Shown here: piece by piece, positions 51,771 through 62,213 of the stretch
Layout: the number at the start of each line of letters is the position of its first letter
Numbering within the stretch: position 1 is the first letter of the stretch
Translations under genes and position numbers: made by a program
NCBI GenBank assembly: GCA_905178155.1
Contig: CAJINV010000005.1
Span: forward strand, 3,950,918-4,014,917
Source of the DNA: Amoebophrya sp. A120
Taxonomy: Eukaryota > Sar > Dinophyceae > Syndiniales > Amoebophryaceae
DNA: 64,000 nt
Reading direction: 5' to 3'
The notes under the pieces: model-generated
Database searches by the model: none
What the model was told of the DNA's origin: nothing
What the model saw: only the letters and a program-made list of their open reading frames with translations

Positions 51771-54700
51771 TTACTTTTTCGGTGATGGCACCCCCGCTGG
51801 AGTACTGGCCTCCTTTTTGGGGCTGTCCAGGTTTTCCTTCGAGCTTGTCACGTTGTTTCTGCTCCGACTGGTGCCCTTGAAAAGCCCTCCGAGGAAGCCT
51901 ACTCGCTTCTGATCCTGCTCGCTTTCGTCGCTTTCCTCGCTGCTGTGCTCGTTGTAAAAGTCAATCTTCTCGTTGGGGTCTGAGATCGGAACGAGAGCAA
52001 ACCTGGTCAGAGGAGGACAGGTTGTTTGGTAGTTTTATGTTTGAAATCTACTGCAATGGTCCAGCTGGTGGCCGAAAGTCGGCTTCGGCAATAAAGTCGA
52101 CACAAAGAAATTATGATCCTCGCCGCGGAGAGCCACCTCATCTATCATCATCATGTCATGTTCCTGTGAACAAGAGAATATCAAATGCAAATATGTCTGG
52201 GTCTGGAAGGGTGTAACTTGCAATGCTGCATTTGGATTCTAAAAAAAATCTGTGTTGCAGGAATAGCAAAAGAGGTGCGTTTTTTGCTACGCGGAGGGAG
52301 TAATTCTCATGCAGTTGTATGGGCATCAGAAAGCCGTCACAATATCTGTGACGCTAGGGCATGCATCACAGACATCGCCGGTGATGCAAAATCTGCATGA
52401 CAAACTTCCAGACCCAGACATATTTGCAATGCATAAAGAATCAATCGAATTTACATTCCAAACTCGATCTGCAAGTCGACCATCTGTTTTTCGTCCCAGG
52501 CACGTTTCATGCGATCCGCTTCTGATTCGTACTCGCCCTTCGCCAGCGCTGCCGGAGCCGAAGAGTTCGCACTCGGGGACCCGCCGCCGGGGGTCGTCGG
52601 CGGTATGGCGCCGGGTGTGCTGGCCCCCGGTGTCGTTGCTCCGCCGGGGGAGCTGCTGCCCGCGGGCGTGGCGGCACCACTTGGCTGACTTCCAAATATC
52701 CTGGGGAAAAACGTACTACCCAATTCATAATTTCAGTATATTGTTGTGTTTGTGACGCAGATCGTCATCCGGCTCGCCCGTATGTTCATGAGAGCCATTT
52801 TCTCAGTCATGTGATTTGGGAACTTCTTGTGACGCTCGAACTAGCACAAGCCAGACATGGCTTCGTGCTGCAGCTGCGCTGGTCACCATCAAGCACGTGA
52901 TCGCAACTAAAAGAATTGTGGTCATACAGCGAGAGTGGCTCGCGCTCGCAATCGCAAAACTAAATGATTTCCCATCATGATTATCATGTACTCACGAGGA
53001 CTGGGTATGTCTTTGCACAGGATATCTCCGTCTTCTGGCTTCGCACGCCGGAAGGGACTCAGGACGTTCATCAACTTCCTCGCGCCGCGAACCACCCCGG
53101 TAGCGGCTCCCTTGAGGGCACCCGACACCATTCCCAGATCCTCGTCTGCGTCTCGCTTTCGCTTCAGCAGGGTCACGGTCTGCTTAAACTCGGGCGAAAG
53201 AATCTCCTTCGGTGTAATGGAGCCCGAAGCATAATGCCTGACGCATGCAATTATTCATCTTCATTCAAGCACCATACATATTCATTGACATAATTGCGTT
53301 CTCAACAAAGTGCCAACAGAACCCGGTGATAGAGCACAGTAGGCACGCCTGGCTTCTACTTCTACAATTAATAGCACAACAAAAGACGAGCGAAAGTAGC
53401 ATATCTTTGCAACGGGGGTAAGTAGGATTTTTCCTACGTCATACATTGCCACAGTAGTACAATCAACTTACTAGATTACCGACGTTTGTGGAACGACGGA
53501 TGCATTACTAGTACTGCGCAACAGAAATAACAATAAGTTTAAGTTCTTATACTTTTTCCGCCCATTGACGTAGACTTTTATTTCGATCTTCAGATTCTGG
53601 GGCTGCGTGATGAGGAAGTGACAACCGAAATTGAAGACCGTGTCGTAGCTGGGTTTCCTCTTCAGAATGTCCTTGATAATCTCGGGCGGGTAGTGCGCAA
53701 AACCGGCAATGTCGTGGATGGGCATGCTTGCGAAATGCTCATTGCCAATGCTCAGGTTTTCGACCATGGCCTGCATCGCGTGTGGTACCGCGTCGTCCAC
53801 GAGCGCCGGCACCACCTTCGCAGAACCGCCCCCAGATTTTTTCACGTCCTTCGGGTCCTCTGCCTCAAAAGTGACGTAGACTTTGTCCTTTTCAAACTTC
53901 TTCGGGATGCCTCGCACAGCGACTAGTCTGCACTGGAACAGCATCACGTTCTGGTAGTCCTCCAGTGGCAAGCGGACGGGGGTCTTCGAGGGGGACTCCT
54001 TCGCAACTTTGCTTCCCTTTTGCAACACAAACATCCCCCCGGTCGGGACTCTTCCAGTTGTTTGGCATGAAAAGTTGTCCTCTGACTCATGCACACATAA
54101 GAGCGGCTTTTCTTCCCTTGCGCATACAAGAGCATGTATGGCCAGAAGATGTCAGTGAAAAAAGAGACAGGCAAAAACTTGCGCAGCTTTAGACGGGTGA
54201 AGCCGCAAGTGCGTAGTGCATTTCTTGTGTCCGCATGGTGGAATCGCCTGCATGCTATAAAAATTTCTAGTCCTGCTCTTACACGGACCAAAATGTCATG
54301 AAACACACGGCCGTCCGGGGGCAGACATTGCATTGCGTAGGGATTCTTCAATTCCGGTCGTGGCAGCGCGTCAACGGTTGTGATCGGCTCGAGCTTCAGC
54401 GTTTCTAACGAGACATCCAGGTGCCCTCCCCCTTCTATCCTGAGTAAAAACATCCCCACACCAGAGTCAAGATGGGGATTTTGCAACACAAACCTAGAAC
54501 TTTTGGGGGTCACGCATCACAAGTTGCAGTCCGTAGTGTAGTGCAGGTTCGCAAGGCCAGCTGCATCAGAAATCCATCTGCTCATCCTGTTTACAGCATT
54601 ACAAATTCCAAAACACGACTAAAAATGCCTCTCCTGGCGAAGCGCATTACAAATGTTCCTGGCATTGCAAATCTGCATGACAACTCTGGTGTGGGGACGT

Positions 54701-57700
54701 TTTTACTCAGGATACCTTCCTCTTCGTCTTCCTGCCGTAGCGGAATCGTGACCGCGCCGTCCTGCGCCGCTATTTCGCCGACGGGAATGCGGAAGTGCCC
54801 GAGTTGGTATGCATTGCAAATATGTCTGCGTCTGGAAACATGTAACTTCTGATGCGCATTTTAGACCAGAGAGAGATCTGTCATGCATGGACCGCAAAAG
54901 TTGCTCATTTCTTGTCACCAAAAGAGGGAACTTGTCATGTGGATTAGGCATCCCGTAACCTTCTCGAAACCTGTGATGCTAGGGCTTCCTTGCTAGACCT
55001 TCTGCGTCATGCAAAAACAGCATGACACTTTCCAGACCCAGACATATTTGTATTTGATAGCTGGTCATCGGAGTCAATATCGGAGTCGAACAACTCCAAC
55101 GAGATATCGCCAGGAAAAATGCCCCCCCCCGAACTTGGCAGCATTTGTATTGCAAACCTTTCCAAATGAAACATTCGCCCTCTTGCATCTATCAGCGTCA
55201 CAGATTTCCGATCGTGAATAGCAAAAATTTGTATTGCAAAAGACCCCAGCAAGAGCGGCGCTTGTCATGCAAGCGATGCGATATACGCTTCGACTCTGCA
55301 TCAGAAAGATTCATACTCCTTTCATGCATGACAAAAAGTTTTCATTTGGAAACTTCGCATCACAAATCATTGCAACTTTGGGGGTGGGGGCAGTTTTCCT
55401 TGTAATACGACAACAGCTGCCGCTTGTTGAACATGAAAAAGTCGTAGATCTGGTCTTGCCACACCGGATTCACCGTGTATTGCAACGAAAAATCCCCCCT
55501 CCCCATATTAAAAAGGTATCCTTCGGAAAATTTGTGATGCAGATTTGTGGTCACAAATCATTTTTGTTTTGCAAGAAGGCAAGCGCTGGGAGATGAGCCG
55601 CATTATGGGCGCGATTTGTCATGCTGGTTGGCCTACAGGGCAGGCGTTTCCCATGCTATACAGCTAGACCCGTGCGCTCCTAAACAGCTTAACTATCTGG
55701 CCACAATTCCTTACAGCAAGACAGACCTCATTTGTGTACGCAAATCCAGCATCAGAAGTTTCGCTTTGATATGGGGAGGGGGGATTTTTCCTTTTGATAC
55801 CGTGTGCTTGATCACTTTGCTTCGAAACTGCCGCGCGCCAACGCGGACGATGGCGTAGGGGTCACTCGTCGCGGCGCCGAAGAAATTAAAGTCCTTCGCG
55901 AGCAGGTTCTTCCCTTTGTGCAGTTGAAACCGCAACACCGCTTCTGGCCGTGGGAAGGAAAGCCGCGTCATGTCGATCTAGTGCGTTTGCTTTCAACATT
56001 GCGGTGGTGAGAGAGTGCAGCTCACTTCATCACTTCTTGTTTTGCATGAAGAATATATAACGACAAACACGTCGCAGCTCGTTCTAATTTCGTACTACCT
56101 CAAATAAAAACTGCATAGGCCGAGAAGTTGAAGTGGATTCTCGGTGTGTATCATACTGCTTCACTTTGCACTTAGCACAAACTAGAGTGCCGCGTGCTAA
56201 CCTAAAACCAACGCACTATACCTCCGTCGGATCCGCAACGGGGACGAAAATGCGATTTGGGAGGACCAGGGAATCCGTGATAGCGTTCCGGATGATGGAC
56301 CGGATTGTGCCAGCCAGTACGGTATCGATTGCAAACATGTCTGGAGAGTAATAGATACACAATGGTGCTGCGTGATGCTCCCCCTACGTGACGCTGTGGA
56401 AAGAAAGTCTTCTTCTCGCATCATCATCGTAAGTAATTATCATCGTTAGTTGCCGCAACAAATACCCTCGCGGCGTATCACGACCTGGCAAGCGTTTTTA
56501 CCCCTGGAACGAACAGGGCCTCTCTACTCAAAGAAACGGGACATTCGAATGTGCCTTTGAAAATAACTACTGATGTATAAATGTAATCCCGGCACAGTTC
56601 CAGTCCCAGACATATTTGCAGTTGATACACGGGCATGTCAATCAGGTTCGCAGCTCCGGTGAAGTCGACGTCCACTGTCGGTGGATTGATCATGAAGATC
56701 TGCAACCGATTATCAGCTGCAAATCTGTTTGTGTTCTTTCGGGAACCAGCAGCTAAGCACAGGGAAGTCGAATGTTGCTGCGTCTTCTTCTGCTCATGTA
56801 GTAGACTTCTGCAGCACAATCTTTCCTCTTTTGTCATGACAAAGCATGGGTAGTGTTTAGTATTTGAGCACCTATCCGACATAACTGTTGCATGCGCAGG
56901 ATGGAACCACTTGTTTCCTGCGCGATGTCACGACAAATGAAGGCATCTTCACGCAGTCGTAGTATTCGCGGTCATGCACTGAAACCAAGACAGTTCTGGT
57001 TGTAGTCATCGATGTAAACAGGAAGAGTTTAGCTCCCAATGGGTCTGCTCTGACGCCGTCCCAACAGACACAAACAACCATGCACAGAGTAGCCACCAAC
57101 CACCGGCATTGTCTCCATCAATGGACGCAAAACCAGAGAAACGTATCCCAAAGAAAGCTGCTAGCATGATTTGTTTGTGCTTCTACGTATACAAAACAAG
57201 TAAGTGCGCACAAGCATCAGAGGAAAAAGTCGTCCATTGTCGAGCGTTGGTTCAACGCATGCGAAAGCACAGACATTGTTACAGAAGTTGTCTCTATTTC
57301 TATATGTTGGCTTGACAGGACGAGCGCAAAGTCATCAAACCTGATGCGGTAGCTACTTTCCGGAGGATACGACGGTTCCTTCGATCACAAGCTTCTTCAG
57401 ACCTGTGGCGGGAGTGGGTTCAGCGTTTTATTAGAAAGTATCGGCATGATGGCGGCGTCAATGTCTATCCACCTCCAAAATTGTATAAGCAAACATGAAC
57501 GGATTTCGGAAACTCGAAACTCATGAAGGAGCTCAACGAGCTCTTCTAGCTTGAAAAGTGCATCTGCAGCAACCTTTTATTGATAGTCATATCTACAATT
57601 TCATCGCAAGACTCACGAATAATTCAATTTCGTGAATAATTCAAATTGAATAACTCAATTTCATGAATAATTCAAATTGAATAATTCAATTTCATATCAA

Positions 57701-60700
57701 GTCTCAATCTCAGTCTCAGTCTGAATCTTAAATCTTACCTCAGTCTCAAATCTTATTCGAATCTCCAATCTTATTATCAAATCTTATCTCAATCTCAAAT
57801 CTTAAAAAATCTTAAATCTATCTCAGAATCATAGCCATCTATCAAATCTTATCTCAAAAATTTTTCATACAGATCGGGGCGCAGTATCATCATATCGAAA
57901 GGGCGGGGGGGGCGCGGGGGAGTGACGTAGGGGGTCAGTCGGATCCGCGCGATCGCGTGTCACTTTCTTACTGAAATCCCTAAGGAGAAAAAGCTTCAGC
58001 TGATCGCGCGCACGGAGACATCGCGGGCAGCCGACGGAGACGGAAGGCGGCAACCGCAGCCACGGACGCTGCACCTGGAAGGCGTGCAGCGATGGCGCAG
58101 ATGGATGCATCCATCAATACCTTCCCAGCATTCTACTAGAAAACCCATGCCCCGGGTAGCCAGAATAGCAGTGCTAAACACAGCAACTCGGGAAAAAAAA
58201 ACAAATTCCCAATACATTTCCACTATCCCAATGAACACCCTCCCGCGACCCTACTAGAAGATCCTTGCCCCGGGTAGCCTGAAGAGCCGTGCTAAGCACA
58301 ACAACCCGAGAAGCGCTTCAGCTCTACCACCCCTTCCCGATAGCTTCCCAATACCTACCCACTATCCTTCTAGGCAAACCTTTCCCCGGGTAGCCCGAAG
58401 AGTTTTGCTAACGCGGGAAGAAACCCCGGAAAATCGAAGAGAAATCAGCTGCCTTGCGATTCTTGACAGCTGGAAATGCCCCGAGGCGTCTCCGCCCGCA
58501 AATCTATCCATCTGGCAACACCTTGGGGCGCCTTGCCCTGGAATCCCAGCTACCAATGCGCCGCGGATGCCTTTTCAAAGTGTTCCCCACAGCTGGATTC
58601 CAAGCTAGAAATCGAAAGCCGTCTTCTACTACAAATCGAGCTGCCAACACTTTGAAAAGGTCGGGCGGAAAAGCGCTGAAAAAGCCCTCTCGATGCCGTC
58701 CCATCTGGAAGGATTTCCCTCGAAAAGGCGTTTCCAGCAAGCTGGATTTCCATTGCCGCGGCGTCTCCAGCTGGATACTCTTCGAAGCGGCGCCCTCGAA
58801 GGGTTTCCAGCAGGAGGCGCGTTGCTTGCGGGTGCCTCTTTGTTTAAGTAATGCACTGCCTCCCTGCTGGATTTCCTCCCGGCTAGAAAAAAACGCGCCT
58901 CCATCTGGGTTTCCCGCTAGGAATGCTCTGAAAAGGCGTCCCCGGCTCCATTTCACGCTAGAAATACTCTGCAAAGACACGGCCGGCTGAATTTCTTCCA
59001 GCCGGGGGCGCTTTGGCGATGCCTCTCCCGCTGGATTTCGTTCTGGGAACGCGCTGGCGATGCCTTTCCGCCTGGATCTCTAGCCGGAAACACGCTGCCG
59101 CTGCCTTTCCGGCTGTGTTTCCTTTCAGCTAGAAAGGCGCTGAGACGGCATTGCTAGCTGGATTCCCTGCTGGACACACACCGGGGCGGCGTCGCTAGCT
59201 GGCTTTCTAGCTAGAAACGCCCTGAGACGGCGTCGCTACGTGGGTTTCCAGCTAGAAACGCACTGAGACGGCGTCGCTTGCTAGATTTCCAACCAGAAAC
59301 GCACTGCGAAGGCGTCTCTAGCCGCGTTTCCGGCTCGACATGCTTTGAAAAGGCAACCACTAGGCCGCGGGGGGATGCGGCGCGAGGCGCAGCAGTGTTG
59401 TTCCCCGGTGATGCGCAAAGCGTGCGCGTCCCGCAGCGGGGGGTGAACTTTGTGAAAAATGCTCCTTCTAGCGCAAGTTTGCGATGTCACACCGAGCGGG
59501 CGAAGCTGTTCGAGTCTCGTTCTTGAACTACATTGATTTGCCTAGAGCTAGACAACATACGTTGGTGAAACTCAAAAAACAACATCATGGTGTAAAAAAG
59601 TATGCTCTCCATACCAAGCTTCATTTTCAACACTCTCATGGAAATATCGAGGTTCGGCTTCCACGATATGAAGATGTCGATTTCGAACCCCTTCAGGTCC
59701 TGCTTGTCCTTCTTGTACGCGTGCACCGGCCCAAGTTCTGGTGCCTCGTCTATCGTAAGGGAAAATCCCCCCTCCCCATATTGAAAAGGTATGTCTCCGA
59801 AAATTTGCGTTGCTGATTTGAGGTCACAAATCACATCTGTCTTGCAAGAAGGCATCTCCACAAGCTCCGCAGCATTGTGCAGGCGGTTTGTGATGCTGAT
59901 GGGCCTACAGCACGGACGTTCCTCGTGCTAGACGCCTAGGCCAAAACCTCTCTACTTAGGCTTAGCATGGGCCTGCATTTCTCTCCAGCAAGACAGATCT
60001 GATTTGTGTACGCAAATCCTGCATCAGAAACTTCGTTTTGATATGGGGAGGGGGGATTTTTCCTTTTGATATCGTCCCCAAGATAAAAGCTGGTAATTTT
60101 GATTCCGTTCAGCGGCACCGGAAGCGAGGCCTGCTATCAACTGTAAAAATGTCTGGGTCTGGAAGATTGGGGGAGTTTGTCATGCAAATTTTACATGACC
60201 TGCGATGTCGGTGATGCATGCTTTAGCATTACAGGTTTTGTGCAGGATTTCTCATGCGTATACTGCATGAGAAATGCCTTCTCAGAATAGCAAAAATCTG
60301 AGTGCCGATTGCTGGTCATGCAATCAAGGCTTTTGTATCATCGAAAGTTAGCATCACAAATTCCATTCTTTCCAGACCCAGACACTTTTGTATTTGATAC
60401 CTGCAGCGTGGGCTCGATCTCGTCCTTTAGCAACTTGAGCACCGCTTTGTTTATGTACGGCCAGAGCGCCTTCATTGTCAGATTCAACCATTGCAGTCCC
60501 TCGCCCGCGGCGACCACCTTGCCGCCACCTAGATGCGAAGCACGGCTTCCCGAGACGTGCATGTGCGAGTCTCGCATCTGCGGAGGAGTTCCCCCCTTGT
60601 CCGGGCTGTCGGTACTAGCGTTTATATCCTGAGTAAAAACGTAGCCACACCAGAGTCAGGATGGGGATTTTGCAACACAAACCTAGGAGTTTTGTGCGTC

Positions 60701-60963
60701 ACGCATGACAAGTTGCACTATGCAGTGTAGTTCAGGTTAGCAAGTGCAGCCGCGTCACAGATTCATCTGCTCATCCTGTTCACAGCATCACAAATTCCAA
60801 AACACGACTGGAAATGGCACTCATGGGGATGCGCATTACAAGTCTTCCTGTCTTTGCAAATCCAAATCTGCATTACAACTCTGGCGTGGGTACGTTTTTA
60901 CTCAGGATACTTTATGCGGTCGCGTTTTGCGTCCTTCGCTGGCGCACTACAACACGATGGCAT
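51771..60963 (-). CDS. Extended-synaptotagmin-like protein (SMP plus C2 domains)
   Basis: Starts MPSCCSAPAKDAKRDR at ATG 60963. Exons (5' to 3'): 60910-60963, 60400-60619, 60072-60129, 59615-59745, 57371-57402, 56628-56699, 56222-56317, 55800-55977, 55408-55472, 55060-55099, 54715-54802, 54285-54430, 53553-54048, 53025-53237, 52455-52696, 51771-52002. SMP domain: WLNLTMKALWPYINKAVLKL, GIKITSFYLGDEAPELG, FEIDIFISWKPNLDIS, GLKKLVIEG, INPPTVDVDFTGAANLIDMP and LVLPNRIFVPVADPTE. C2: LRFQLHKGKNLLAKDFNFFG, SDPYAIV, NPVWQDQIYDFFMF, DSDIDSDDQLGHFRIPVGEI. A probable second C2-like part follows, then an acidic tail. Family role: lipid transfer and tethering of ER to plasma membrane. The two Cys near the start may be lipid-modified; no membrane hairpin was found. 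About 15 residues between GTVV and IFMINPP are unplaced. The stop overlaps GTAAGT, so a 3' exon may exist. Confidence 0.88.
52189..52435 (-). mobile_element. Introner, family 3, nested inside an ordinary intron
   Basis: 247 bp, ends TATGCATTGCAAATATGTCT and, inverted, TATCAAATGCAAATATGTCT. Flanks TTCTT and TTCTC (four of five). It lies between an ordinary donor (GTAAAT at 52454) and acceptor (GACCAG at 52003), so this copy entered an existing intron rather than coding sequence. Confidence 0.85.
52697..53024 (-). mobile_element. Introner-like element, diverged family 1/5
   Basis: 328 bp, ends TATCCTGTGCAAAGACATAC and, inverted, TATCCTGGGGAAAAACGTAC. Flanks (GGAGA, TTTGG) do not match. The junction is in frame only if one element base is kept, giving PEDGD then FGSQPSG. 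Probably an old or imprecise copy. Confidence 0.65.
54436..54714 (-). mobile_element. Introner, family 1, in the synaptotagmin-like gene
   Basis: 279 bp, ends TATCCTGAGTAAAAACGTCC and, inverted, TATCCTGAGTAAAAACATCC. TSD GAAGG on both sides. Exact removal gives RQEDEEGGGHLDVSLETL, and GT-AG is available. Confidence 0.95.
54808..55059 (-). mobile_element. Introner, family 3, in the synaptotagmin-like gene
   Basis: 252 bp, ends TATCAAATACAAATATGTCT and, inverted, TATGCATTGCAAATATGTCT. Flanks CCAGC and CCAAC (four of five). Removal restores DSDIDSDDQLGHFRIPVGEI of the C2 domain. Confidence 0.93.
55105..55407 (-). mobile_element. Introner, family 4, in the synaptotagmin-like gene
   Basis: 303 bp, ends TATTACAAGGAAAACTGCCC and, inverted, TATCGCCAGGAAAAATGCCC. 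Flanks TGTCG and TCTCG (four of five). Removal restores FNKRQLLSLELFDSDID. Confidence 0.92.
55478..55799 (-). mobile_element. Introner, family 2, in the synaptotagmin-like gene
   Basis: 322 bp, ends TATCAAAAGGAAAAATCCCC and, inverted, TATTGCAACGAAAAATCCCC. TSD CACGG on both sides. Removal restores VIKHTVNPVWQDQIYDFF, the C2 NPxW motif. Exact removal allows a GT donor but a CG acceptor. Confidence 0.95.
56323..56627 (-). mobile_element. Introner, family 3 (diverged), in the SMP domain
   Basis: 305 bp, ends TATCAACTGCAAATATGTCT and, inverted, TATCGATTGCAAACATGTCT. Flanks CCGTG and CCGTA (four of five). Removal restores NLIDMPVLAGTIRSIIRNAI. Confidence 0.88.
57590..59400. repeat. Degenerate repeats filling a 2.2-kb intron
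   Basis: Three kinds follow one another in the intron between 57402 and 59615. First, simple AATTCAATTTCAT and TCTCAATCTCAG strings (57600-57860). Second, three degenerate units of roughly 115 bp carrying CCCGGGTAGCC (58150-58425). Third, many short units with TTTCCAGCTAGAAACGC and palindromic TTTCTAGCTAGAAA (58430-59350). ORFs crossing them are repeat translations. Confidence 0.8.
59751..60071 (-). mobile_element. Introner, family 2, in the SMP domain
   Basis: 321 bp, ends TATCAAAAGGAAAAATCCCC and, inverted, TATCGTAAGGGAAAATCCCC. TSD GACGA on both sides. Removal restores TSFYLGDEAPELGPVHA. Confidence 0.95.
60135..60399 (-). mobile_element. Introner, family 3, in the SMP domain
   Basis: 265 bp, ends TATCAAATACAAAAGTGTCT and, inverted, TATCAACTGTAAAAATGTCT. 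TSD GCAGG on both sides. Removal restores EPTLQASLPVPLNGIK, with GT-AG available. Confidence 0.95.
60625..60909 (-). mobile_element. Introner, family 1, in the synaptotagmin-like gene
   Basis: 285 bp, ends TATCCTGAGTAAAAACGTAC and, inverted, TATCCTGAGTAAAAACGTAG. Flanks TAAAG and TAAAC (four of five). Removal gives AKRDRINASTDSPDK. Confidence 0.93.
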
Positions 60964-62213
60964 TTTGATTGATGTGTTCTCCGACAGACAACAAACAAAT
61001 ACTTTATTTGTCACGACGGGGAGGTGGACGGACTAGATTGAGTCGACGCACCGGTACAAATTATATCGTCCGAAGGAATCCCAATCCGATCGGTCGCTTT
61101 CTATGCTGCAGGTCGTGACAAGAAGAACAAGGCTGTAGAGCCAGTTCCGTGGCAGTTTTGTTGAGCACGTGCCAGTCTTAGTGAAAACTTCAAAGCAGTA
61201 GAGCAGCTGTGGAGGAAAATAAAGAGTGCGCTCGACAGGAACGATTGCGCACTCACGAGCGACAGCGCAAGGTGTGAGTGTAGTTTTCTATTCAATTATC
61301 GTGGAGATGGAAAAACGCCGCTCCTCTCACGAGATTACTCACACTCACGATTCGCTCCCGTACTTCGATTGCCGCGAGGACCATTTTTCTGTCTTACTTC
61401 ACGATAAACGAAAGAAAGAAGCGTGTAGAAGTACTAGATGAATAAAGTACACTAGAGCTCCGTTCTCCTGTGAAACACAAAGGAAAACGCTTACGCACGA
61501 GGCCAACACCATCATGGACCTCCACTTCCATATTATTTGTACCATTTTTGAATGGCACAAGGCTGGAGCGGTTCAGCAACCAAACGAAACAAAAAACATC
61601 TCTGTGCGTGATTAAGATTAGGTTCTAGATCAAGTTGCGATATAGATGAAGGAGAAACAAAGAAATGAGTGTGGTGAGTTCGAAACGCGTGACCTGTGCA
61701 AGATAATGAGCCGCCGACTCTCCAGGGCGTGACGAGCCAGCCATCCTTTACCTTTATCACTTTATATGACATTGATAAGTTAGTCCTGGAAAAGCAATCG
61801 ACAAGTACTCTTCTCTCGGTCGCCCGGAACGAGACAGCGGAGGGCGAGCTTAGTTGTAGATTGATATCATATCATGTAACTAAAGTAGAGGTAAAGTGCC
61901 TTGCTTATGCCCTGAAGATGTGGCTCCAAAGGCTGCACAAGAAGTGGAAATCTTCTTTTTCCAATACAAACTCGTACAAGAAGAAAAAGAAAACGAAGCG
62001 TCGTCGCGATCTTCAGCAGCAGAGGCGAGCATCTGACAGGGGCGAGATCATGAACATGAGTACAAAGGTTCAGTTAAGTATTCCTAGGAACTTATTTTTC
62101 AACATTTCGTCCATACACTCACAGTTACAAACAATGACGAAAAGTTGATGGAGCCAGGCCGCCTCCTGGATTTTTCCTATTTATAATTTTATTCTCATCA
62201 ATTATTGTCCTCT
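60964..62213. other. Intergenic region, one doubtful ORF
   Basis: 1.25-kb spacer between the synaptotagmin-like start and the polymerase stop. A plus-strand ORF of 150 codons (61696-62148, with a KKKKKTKRRRDLQQQRR basic run) is the only plus-strand ORF that looks even faintly protein-like. It has no domain and would break the one-strand pattern, so I do not call it a gene. Confidence 0.4.

Noticed and set aside
58454-58990. Plus- and minus-strand ORFs of about 160-180 codons
   Set aside because: They translate intronic minisatellite units and show only repeat periodicity.
61696-62148. 150-codon plus-strand ORF
   Set aside because: No motif, would be the only gene on the plus strand, and composition is no better than neighbouring non-coding DNA.
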